This document shows positions 33,901 through 45,900 of a stretch of DNA of 64,000 nt, piece after piece. This stretch comes from Odontocerum albicorne. Its lineage: Eukaryota > Arthropoda > Insecta > Trichoptera > Odontoceridae. The stretch lies in assembly GCA_949825065.1 (NCBI GenBank), contig OX463848.1, positions 43,762,393 to 43,826,392 of the forward strand. The letters are read 5' to 3'. Position numbers and translations under genes: made by a program. The notes under the pieces are model-generated. The model was not told the origin of the DNA and did not search any database. It saw only the letters and a list, made by a program, of their open reading frames with translations. Position 1 is the stretch's first letter; each line of letters starts with the position of its first letter.

Positions 33901-36900
33901 ATTCATGGAAGCCTGGGTATTACAGACATCAACAGCAAGATGGAGGAGAGGCGATTGAGATGGTATGGGCACGTTGGACGCAGAGCACCCGATCACATTG
34001 TGAACCAGGCAATCTCCATGGATCTTCCTCGAATAACAACAGAGGAAGGCCAAAGAGTTCATGGGTGGTGCAAAAAGATAACCTGATGCAGAGGCACGGC
34101 CTGGGGGACGTAGTCCGGGACAGAAGTGCATACAACCTGAGGACGAGGAGAGCTGACCCCAACAGTCTTCGCAGACAATGAATTGGTATGGAGCCAGGGA
34201 GAAGAAGACTATCAAGAAATTGTCCCATGCCTCCCTCACCCCTCAGCCCCCAACCGTTGAAGCGTGTATATCGGTACCAGTTCGAACAGCATTTAGTCAT
34301 GTTTGCGCTCCCCTGAATATGAGGTGAAAGCCTTGAAACCGATAGGGTTATACCGTCACAAAAAAGTGGAATAAACAGTGTTTGATAAAAATAAATTACA
34401 AAGAATATATGTTATGTACATTGAAACAATAAAACAGTGGAATTGCTGTCAGAGAAAAGAATATTTTGAACGTGAGATTTGCAGGCGGCGCTGCTCTCAT
34501 TGCAGACTCTTTTGAGGAAATAGTAAATCTCTAACTGTATCTTACAGAGTAAGAAACACGGTCTTGAAATGAACGAATCGTAAACAAAAACATTGGTTAC
34601 CGACTGTAATATCTTCGATTTCTTAACTGTTTTCTTTCCCTTCTAGACGTAAACCTCTCTCAGTCATTTCAATTTCTTTCCAACCTTATCTCTTATACCA
34701 ATTCATCGTACTCTCTTTAATAGTTTCCCCAGAGGTTTCTACGTGATGCATGATCTTCAGTACAAAATAAGTTTAGTTCAACGTTTTTTAACTTCATGTG
34801 TAATATGTCTATAATAACAATACTAGATAAATTGGGCAGTGAATATGGGCATTGTGTGGACTTCCACATAATTTTGACCACTTTCAAGAGATTAGAAAAT
34901 AAGCTGTTTTGGCTGGGATAAATGAAGAAGTATGGCATGTGAATTTATTGTTGTTCTGTGTTGGTCTCGTCTTATGTAAGGTTTCCATTATTTCTGTTGA
35001 TTATACTTATGTGTTTCAACTGAGTGTTTTAGCCCCAGTTGGAGCGCCCTTGGTGAGAGTTTTCTCTTTAAATGGTGCAATATGAATTGTTCTTTTAACA
35101 TTATTAGGACAAATATATGAAATTTGTGACCAAGGAATGAGGCAACTCCATCACTTGACTAGTGAAACAGCACTCTATATCTACAAAATGAAAGATACTA
35201 AACATTGTTATGTGCGATTCGCCTATCTAATAAAATTATGAAGATATTAAACCCTTCCTGTCCTGTGATGTGTAACTAGTACACATTGCTTCTAAAAAAC
35301 TTTAATATCTCTATAAATATAATAAATACTGGGTTCCGATTTTAGGTATTCCTCCGTAATACATTAACGAATTGAATGAAAAAAATAATACTAATACTAA
35401 TTAAACTTATTGGCCACATCAGAGATATTTTGTGAAAATCGGGAAAAATCTCCAATACAATCAAACGTGTGCCAGTGTGTAACATGGGTATATTCATTCT
35501 AAAAATCGCTATGGGTAAGGAAGCGACGCTATTCACGTCTCACTCTCACTCTACTTCAGTGTATGGGAACGCAAGAAATTGAATCTCAGTTCGCAGTTGT
35601 TTCTTCCTCCGAGGTATAACATACACAGTGTTAGTATTCCAAGTTCCAACTCAGTAGCTCGCGGACATTCATACAAGGTGGTCTCTGCGCCCGTTTTGTG
35701 AATGTCGGCCGATCTTTTTTCATGTTTTCAGCAATTAAATTTCAATTATTATCACTTTTGACTTCAAATTTAATTCATTTAAGCGATGGGCTATGAATAT
35801 TCTTATTTTTCCGATTTTAAATCGCTCATTTTTACATGTGTATTGAATACACAGTGTAGGGAATACCGTCGTCCCTGAATATTGTCAACACGCACGCGTG
35901 ACACTTGGAAAGACAAACAAGGTGTTCACGCTGCAGCTGCCTGGACGAGTGGTCAACGTCTCAATGGACCGCCTTAAGCCCGCATACATCTCTACCACTG
36001 AGGACGCAACGGAGACAACGGAGAGAATCCATCAACCAACCACTACACCCTGCTACATTACACGTAGCGGGAGAAAAGTGAAGGGTCCCGTACGTTTCGC
36101 GTAGGGCACGCACCCTACGCTCCACTAGGAGGGGAGCCATGTAAGGAATACCGTCGTCCCTGAATATTGTCAACACGCACGGTCAATGACCGACGAACCA
36201 ACCTTCGCACATGTCCAAAGGTCACATACCAGAACATTTATATTGTTAACCCGCAAATACTATTTACGACACATTCCACAGTAGAAAGAGAACACATCAC
36301 GCCGTCTCGCCGTTTCGCCAACAAATATTCTACCCACTATATTGTTCGCAACCTCTGCGACCACCTCTGCACGCACAGGAGTGAGATGGGAATATATTGC
36401 GGATGCACTCACGCGCCCCGTTCTGAATATGTATATATACCTACTTATCGATAAATAAAGGATCACTTATTATTATTCACTTGACCATTCATTGCTGTTT
36501 ACTATTCATTGATTGTTCACTCTCACTTTCCGCATTCCTAATCGACGTATTCTATTTTAAATACCAAACAATCAAAATCATCACGACGTACCAGTAAAGC
36601 ATTCCGCTAAAACAGCACCGGAACGCGATATTTTTTCTAGCCCTGGAAGGAAAAGGTTAATGGTGTATTATAAATAATAAAAAAAAAAGTTATATAACTT
36701 ACTGAGAAATAGTATCGATTGAATACAGTATCGTGAACAGCGAACTTGAGCCTGGAGTGGAGGAGATCCGAGAGTGTGTGGATCCTGGTGGAAGAAGACT
36801 GCAGCAACGCTACGATGTTGCCCGAGTAACTGGTGTACAGAAACATCAGAGAGAGGAACAGCAGGTGACTGATCGTACGTCCAACAAAACCTGAACAAAA

Positions 36901-39900
36901 TCATCAATTAGTTCGTGTTGAAGCGATTGCCTCAATTTTAAATCTAGCATCTTATCGTCACATACCTCTTGAAGAACTTTCTTAGTCTAAAATGTCTACA
37001 TTATGATATTCATCCCTTATTTAAGATCCAGGACTTCATGTCTTTGATTTTTTTGAAGCCTTAACATGCTAGGGTATATCAGTAATCTTTTAATCAATCT
37101 TTGTCTGAGTTGATCAAGAATGTTTCAACTAATTGGGACTTTATGTGTTCTATGGCTGTTCTTTTATAGTGTACTCGTATTATGTTGACAATTATAAGTT
37201 GTAGAAGAAAGAAGTGGATATCTCCGTTGCTTTAACCTTTCCCTTCCTGTGCTAAAAAAATCCGCCTGTTCCGGTGATGTGTATTCAATACAAATCAACG
37301 AGTTGTTGGTTTCTTCTTGGAGCTGCATCAAGTCTTGGTCTTCCTGAGGCTTGAGAGCCTCGCAATGCATCACCAAGCCAAGAAAACAGCACACCGCGAC
37401 ACTCAGCAACATGATGTCACGCTAACTCAAGCAGAGGATTGCCTATTGACCAAACCGTATAACTTTTATATTCACCCTAAATTGATAAAAAATTTAATAG
37501 TTAAACGCTTCACTGACCATCCAGATGGGACGGTCGAAAAAATTGACGAGGCAATAAATTATCTAAGGCTTTCGCTTACCACCTAGGTTACACGTATCAT
37601 TGTTTAAGGAACACTGAACTTTGGCGATATGTTAAAAGACAAATCACATCGATCGTTTTTAATTCGGTTTGTAAAAATTTCTACGGTTATCTTTGTAACC
37701 TGTTCAACGGCAGGAATTATTAACGATACGATTGGCACAAAACTACCTTAGACAAATATTTAGAAAAAGAATCAATCGCAAAATTTACCTATTTTGAGAT
37801 ATTTAGGGAAACATAACATCGTTTTCTATTGCTCATATGCTATAAAAAATAAGACAAAATTTATCAATCAAAAACATTTAACTGACAATGTTTCAGCGCT
37901 TTAAGAATTAAGGTACGTTTAACCTTTCCCTTCCTGTGCTAAAAAAAATCCGCCCGTTCCGGTGATGTGTATTCAATACAAATCAATACACATGTAAAAA
38001 TGATCGATTTAAAATCGGAAAAATAAGAATATTCATAGCCAATCGCTTAAATTAATTAAATTTGAAGACAAAAGTGATAACAATTGAAATTTGATTGCTG
38101 AAAGCATGAAAAAAAAGACATCGGCCGACGTTCACAAAACGGGTAAAGCGACCACGTCTACCGAAAACAGCCGACCTACTAAACGAGAGAAGCGAGCGAA
38201 CTGAGATTCTATTTCTTGCGTTCCCATATACCGAAGTAGAGTAAGAGTAAGACGTGAATAGCGTCGCTTCCTCGCCCATAGCGTTTTGTTTTACTGAATA
38301 TACCTACGTCACACACTGGCACACGTTTCATTGTATAAGTGAATTTATTTCCGATTTTCACAAAATATCCCTGATGTGGCCGATAAGTGCTAATTATTAT
38401 TAATATTATTTTTTCATTCAATGCGTAAATGTATTACGGAGGAATATCTAAAATCTGAACCCAGCATTTATTATATTTATAGAGATATTAAAGTTTTTAC
38501 AAGCAATGTGTACTAGTTACACATCACAGGACAGGAAGGGTTAAGAACAGTTCAGGTACACTGGAAGACTTTATTCACAAAACAAAGACTAAAGATTTGT
38601 CGTGAATACTATTCAGAAAGCCCCATTTAATCGTAAGATTTTTTTTCTTTCAACTGTCTCAAAGAATATTAGTTCATACCTTAAATGTGATAAAAATGCT
38701 TCGGAAATAGGTGACTTTGAAATTCATCGAAATTAAACATTGTAATTTATTTTATCAAACACTGTTTATTCCACTTTTTTGTAACGGTATAACCCTACCG
38801 GTTTCAAGGCTTTCACCTCTTCTTCAGGGGAGCACAAATATGACTGAATTCTGTTTCAACTGGTGCCGAGATACACGTTTCTAACAATTAACATTCGGGT
38901 TGATGACTGGGTTTAAAGGGAGGGGGAGGGGGAGGGGAAGAGAGGAATGAGACGATCTCGGCCAGCAGCTGGGAGAATTTTGGTATATATGTGTTTGCTA
39001 GATGTTCACCTCGATGCACTGACTTAGAAATTTATATGGCCTCCAATCTGTCCAATTTATTTCAGTTACTACTGATATGTAAGAATTTGGCATTATCGAT
39101 AGAAAATATGTGGTTTTCACGGTGACAATGATTAGCACAAAGTTTGCGTTCCCCTGAAGATGAGGTGTTCACGCCAGAACGTGACGTGAAATATCGTCCC
39201 GATGTTGGGCCGCTCTGTTGTCGCTGCCGGCTCCGTCATGGTGGGCCGCTCTGTCGTCGCTGCCGGCCCCGTCGCGCGATGTGGTGTTATTCTCGCAAGT
39301 CATTTAATATTGTTCTCACCTATTCTAAAATATAGTATTGTCGCGGGTTGCGGCGGTTTCGGCGCGACGAACATATTCCCGTCGACCCGTTCACTTGTGC
39401 ACAGACCATCAACAGGGCGACACCTCAAGAGGACCAATAACATTCAATACGCTTCATCAACGAAGAACCAGTGCAAATAAATTATCAACCGCCGTGACGC
39501 TCCAAGAGTCCTGGAACATCAGCAGAGATCAGCCGATACATCCGACTCCCGTCTTCAACACCCGTGAGTACCTATTCCCTTTTTCTCATCCGATGGTGTG
39601 GCTTTCGCTTCACCATATGGTGAAAGCGTTGAAACCGGTAGGGTTATACCGTTACAAAAAAGTGGAATAAACAGTGTATATTCCTCATTTCAAACCTCGT
39701 ACACTATAGTATATTTAAAATATCCACCAACTCAGACACGGAATAATCCAATTGTTACATTTTCACAATTGATGAACGATAGCTTAGAACTTGTGTGAGT
39801 GAATTGTTATTGACACATTTACGAGTAAACTGTAAAAAGTTCCGTGTGTTTCTAATAAAACTTTATATTTTTTGTTTTCCAATTTGAGTCAAGGATCAAC

Positions 39901-42900
39901 GATATTGTGAACAATATTATACAGCAACATCAAATATCATATAATTCTTCACGAATATAATCCCTCTTTCAAAGAGAAGGCGGGTGAAATTTAATAAGGT
40001 ATCATAGTCAAGCATTTCAAGTGGGATTCCGAAAATTAATGTCTTGGAAATTTGTTCTGTACCCTTTCAAGTATTGGAATGGATAATAATACTTCGAGAT
40101 ATTGTACAACAATATCTTACACAGTACGGTTTTGAACAGTACGAGATTTGCTGTAATACGGTTTATAAATTTAAAAAATATTAATTTTTAATCGCATTAC
40201 GCATAGACATTAAACTGTTATCTTATGGCACTACACGCCATATTTTAATATGTGAACTTGCGCTGGTACCATTCCAGAATGATATTCGGTGTTATAAAAA
40301 TAAAAATGTGGAAAATGACATCCTTGCGGCCGGGTTCGCTCTCTATTGATGGGGGCGTAACTCGACTAGGGGGTTGTTACGAGATGATCCCAAACCTTTT
40401 AATAGCTTGTCTCTTAAATATGTTTTCTTTTTTTATTCAAATGTATGCGATTTTAGGATATATAACATGACATATACATACTATGTTGCTATCAATAAAG
40501 CTGTGGGAACCACGGTCGTCGATGAATATTGTCAACACATACGGTCAACGACCGACAAAACGACCTTTGGATATGTCCAAAGGTCACATACCAAAACATT
40601 GACGCGGCCGGACATCGCGCCGGTTCCGTAAACAAATTGTTTACCCACAATACTATTTACGATACATTCCACAGTAGAAAGAGAACGCATCAAGCTGTCT
40701 CGCCGGTCCCGTAAACAAATTGTTTACCCACAATACTATTTACGATGTCTACAATACTTCAATCGACCATCTCTGCACGCACAGAAGCGAGATAAAAATA
40801 TATCGCGGGCACACTCCCGCGCCCATTCTGAAATGTATAAATACCCACATACCGATAAATAAAACATTCATTCACTCTCTCCTTCCGCATTGCGATTTAA
40901 CGTGTTTTATTTATTTACCAACAACTACTATCATCATCTCTTCAAATAAGAAGCATTCCGCTAAAGTGGTGACCCCGACGTGATGATGATTTTGATTGAT
41001 ATTCAGCGACGACCGTGGTTCCCACAAAGCTATATTAATTTATTTAAAGATATGTATGGTGAAACGAAAATAATGACTTAGCAAACTATTCACCAATATT
41101 ATTTAAAGTAAAAATATTCCTTGACTTTTGTCTTTACTCTATGGACATTTTCCAATAAAAATATTCCTTGACTTTTGTCTTTACTCTATGGAAATTATCC
41201 AATAAACATATTCCTTGACTTTTGTCTTTACTCTATGGAAATTATCCAATCAAAATACGAGTATTTCTTGACTTTTGTCTTTACTCTATGGACATTTTCC
41301 AATAAAAATATTCCTTGACTTTTGTCTTTACTCTATGGACATTTTCCAATAAAAATACTCCTTGACTTTAGTCTTTACTCTATGGACATTTTCCAATAAG
41401 AATCTTTAGGGCTATACAATTGAATTTGTTTGTTGTATTTCTTTATGCAGAATTACGTGGAAGAGTTCTATATGCATTAATTTGAGTAAGCAAACGGCTA
41501 AATAGTTTTGCAAACCATCACATATAATAATATGACGAGAATGCGTTTCATTTAAATACATAATCATACGATCAACATGGTTTTGCATAGTTCAGTATTA
41601 TTTCGACACGCATTAACCGTACAACGGAAGATAATTCTTAGCTATATGTAGAGCTCTCGCATTTGTTTTCTTTTTAATATTTTAATCTTCATACATTAAA
41701 TGCCTCTTATTCTATCGCTAATGTATTTTTCCCGCCATCTGATGCATTTTCATCATAAGATATCATGTTATTCCCTTACCCCACTCTTATGATACAGCAC
41801 GCACCACTCTCATATGAGTATAACATTAGTTTTAAGACACGCCAAAAGATTTTTTGACAAGTTTTGTCATTACATATTTATCTTGACAAAAAACACTGCT
41901 CTTTATTTTCTAATAAAAATTATTCAACTGCGAGTTTTATCACAATATTTATAATATTTTTTAAATTCAACAATATAGCGCGTAATAAATTTTGTTTCAG
42001 ATTATCAAACAAAGAACAGTACAGATGTATAAACAAATTAGACATTACTTGGACAAACCATCACTAGATGATAATATATTTATATAGCTTTTATGTAAAT
42101 ACGTCTGGTGGATTTATTGCTTTAAAGCAGCGGTCGACAAACATTTTTTGTAAAAGGACAAATAGAAAATATTTTAGGCTCTGTGGGCCAAGAGGCAAAC
42201 TTGAGAATATTTATGTAGGAAGGGGTACTTTAATAACAATAAAAAAAGTATATCTACAAATGTTTTGAACAAAATGTAACAAAATAGTAATATATGTAGT
42301 CAAAAAAAATACTATAATTGTTAAAAATACGGCTTTACTAATGAAATGAAAAGAAATGCTCTTTTTGAGATGACATTTCACCTAATCGGGGTTCCAAGTT
42401 AGTATTGTCTATCATAAAAACTGATAGCAAATGTTCATCTATTAATGCTGACCTGTGTTTTACGTTTTTCTATTTTTGAAAAAGAACAGCGATACACGTG
42501 GCACTGGAAACTCCGCCGAATTATAACTGCGTGGCGTCACAAGGAGCGCTACGGTTGTATCTCGCAACTACTCAACTATGCGGCCGGCCGTTCCGTTATA
42601 GCGCGTACTTGGAAATTTTAAAGAATTTATAATTGTATTGTATAATACGAGTATATCTTCTTACTCGTAGTTCGCGGGTTGTACAAAAAGAGGTGGCGTG
42701 TAGGATTTTGCCGATCCCTGCTTTAAAGTTATATATTCTAATCAACTTCTTTTTGTTTCATTATAATTATTTGAATCCGTGATCGTGTCTTTAATTTAGT
42801 CCATAAAATTTATATTTGAGGAAAACAATAATAAATTAAAATAAAAGCTAAATCTCAAAGAAAAAAGAGATTAGGGTGGGAATTATGTATTTGAAGTTGA

Positions 42901-45900
42901 GGACGAGGAATATTTTAAGATAAATAATATTTAATTCGTTTATTCTCTAATATCGATAAGAACGAAGCACAGAATACAGAATGAAGTGATTAGGGAAGAA
43001 TGCGAAGTTAAGGCTGATGTATTAAGTATGATCAAAAAGATCACTTGGAGATTGTTTGGATATGTAGACCTATGAATAAAGAAAGAGTAAAAAAACAAAT
43101 ATGTAGTCCAAATATGAGTGAAAAGCGTGGTAGAGGAAGACCAAGTAAGGTATAGTTGGACCAAGTGTGTTATATTTTTAAAGGAAATGTAAAAAGAGAA
43201 ATTCTAGAATTTCGTTAGCCTTAGGGATAGCTCTTCTACCAAAGTATGACTATAATTTTATTGTTTTAACTCGAACAATATTGTTTCAACTTGAACAATA
43301 TTGTTTCAACTCGAACAATATTGTTTAAACTCGAACAATATTGTTTAAACTCGAACAATATTGTTTCAACTCGAACAATATTGTTTCAACTCGAATAATA
43401 TTGTTTCAACTCGAACAATATTGTTTCAACTCGAACAATATTGTTTCAACTCGAACAATATGGAAGAGTATTTTGAAGACCTGGACGAATCCTTCTAAAA
43501 ACCTAGGATATTGGCTTTGATGCATCATTGGAAAAGTGCATTCAGCTTCAACATTACATTGCGAAACTATGAGTTTTTGGTATACCCTTGTATGGTGGAT
43601 TCCAAATGCCAAATTAGATGCTAAAATGGAACTGTACATCATACTTTTTCCATATTTGTTTGGGACAAACCTTGCAATCAGGGTATGATTGAGTTAAGAT
43701 TTGGTCACTCTCTTTCTCTTTACTATTTTTTGTTTAAAGTTTGGGCATGTAGAGAACGAACGAATGAAAAAAGACTATCAAAACAACTATACAGACCAAA
43801 TGTAAGTAAAAAGTGTTACAGAGGAAGACTTAGGAAAGTATTGTTGGATCTTATGAATATTTTGAAATAATGAAATGTAAAAGTAAGAGAAATCGTAGAA
43901 GAGACGTCAGACGAGTGTCGCGATAGGAAAAGGTGGGTCAGCGTCCTCTCTGTCTACCGCGACAGGGAAACGGCGTAATTGTTTAAATGTATATATGTAC
44001 ACGAGTGTACGATCGTATTTGAAGGAGCCTTATTTGTTCCTAGAGACAGTGTTGGTAGATGAAGGAGAAGTGTCACCGTATAAAGTTTTTAGCAGCTTTA
44101 CTCGTAATTATTAGGCCTAGTTGGTAAAAACACATGTCTGCTAGTCTGAGGATTACGGGTTCGATTTTCATTGGAAGCCAGATTACAATATTTAACGTGT
44201 TCCTCGCAGGAAGCACAAACGCCTGTGATCTGACGACAATCCAAGTTTCAAATCACAAATACTTAAAAAGAATGACACAAAATCGGGATGAAAATGGAAC
44301 TAAAATTTTAAATAATTTTTATTCTAGCGACATCTCTGAAAACCTTATCAAATGATATATCAGTTTATGAGATATTGTTGAATAAACAAAGCGCCGAATT
44401 TTTTTAGTTTCTCAATATTTCCAGCTATCGCGTCAGTATGCGTGACGCATACTGATGTTCAAATGGCCGCTCGGAATTAACTGTCATGTACGGAGTCCTG
44501 CGGTGTCTTTCTTACGTAAATAAACATTACCTAAATATTTTATATACGAGCAGCATTCGCAGTGAGTGTAATGAATCATTGCTTTGATCGTAGCATTCCT
44601 TTGTGTATTTTACGTAATGTTTAGTTTCTCTCCTTTATTTAATGAATCTCCTTACGAGTAATGACTATTATTTATTATCAGAAAAGTACTTGAATGTCTT
44701 GTTTACTTGGTGGTGTAATCAAATATCAGTGGTTCTAAACAAAATACGCGTTTAAACTTGGAAATTAAAAAACGCCGAAATTGTGCCACGCACAGGATTC
44801 GTGGAATTTGATTTTTAACGCGGTGAACAGGTTAAAAAGGGTTGCAGTCTAGTTTCCACTTAAGTCTTGTATATTATAAACATATTTCTAGTTGATTAGA
44901 ATAGATTGACACGTGGCAATAAGCCCGCTAGTTTGTACTTTATACAACAAAAAGTATCATACAGTAATTACCTTTAAGTTGCACATCAGTGCCCTGCTGA
45001 CACATGGCGCCTAGTGCAAGTAAAATTACGTCTGTCACGGAAGGAGAGTGAGATGAAGACGATCGCTGGTAGCCATTCTCAGCCCTCGAGGCTATCAGGA
45101 GTGCAACGGCCAGGAGAAGTAGAAGAGCACCTGTGCCGGCCCAGACGGGTGCGCGGAAAGGCAGCAGGAACACATTACTCATATAGGACAGCTTGGGCTG
45201 CCGGAACACGAACTTGGACCGGGTTGCGGAGGGCATTGCCACGTAGTCCACCACAGGAACGCGATCAGCAGTGAGGAACAGCGGCGAACCTGCGGATCAA
45301 AACAATTTAATATATTGATACTCCTAATATAAAAACAATTTTACTGAAGAAGAATCGCACCAGGGTGGACACACCTAAACACTCGGAATTAAATTTCTCT
45401 CGAGATGGAAAATGTTTTGTCATCCAATTACAATATGAAAATAAACAAAGACAAAACAAAATGTATGGTTGCTGGAAGAGAAGAGGTGACCGTGAGTGTT
45501 GTTCTGGGTAGCGTCAGTGTTGAGCAAGTGAGGGAATCGGTTTACTTAGGCAGCAGAGCATTCCAAGATGGCCGATCAAAGGCAGAAATAATAAGTTGGG
45601 TTCAACAGGCAAGAGTTGCTTTTACAAGAAATCCAAGATATTTGAATCTCCTAACATTGATATCAATGTTAAGAAGAATTTAGTGAAAACTCTTGTCTGG
45701 AGTGTGCTGCTGTATGGCTGCGAAACGTGGACCAAAAGCCAAAGCGAGTCCGGGCGTCTGGCTGCCTTTGAGATATGGTGCTACAGGCGCATGGCCAGGG
45801 TCCATTGGTCAGATCACATCTGAAACGACGAGGTATTGAGCGGGATTGGAGAAACAAGGCAACTCCTAAATAGAGTTGCCCAACAGCGATCCAGTTGGAT

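Larger units (their letters stand above)
35247..36660 (+). mobile_element. piggyBac-type MITE, copy D, with nested Gypsy derivative
   Basis: TTAAACCCTTCCTG at the left and GGAAGGAAAAGGTTAA at the right. The GAATACACAGCACCGG of the family is split by the Gypsy insertion at 35855-36611. Carries the extra segment also seen in copy A. Confidence 0.88.
37232..38544 (-). mobile_element. TTAA-bounded composite unit: MITE end, host exon copy, MITE
   Basis: Left: a 65-bp piggyBac-type MITE end (TTAACCTTTCCCTTCCTG...). Middle: 37297-37918, a copy of 60132-60757 including the signal-peptide exon. Right: full MITE (37919-38544) with end GGACAGGAAGGGTTAA. Homology with the 60 kb locus stops exactly at the right TTAA. 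The outer ends are in the orientation required for joint mobilisation. Confidence 0.7.

Noticed and set aside
45014..45274. 86-residue plus-strand open frame
   Set aside because: Antisense shadow of IR75 exon E, which has family motifs and splice sites on the minus strand.
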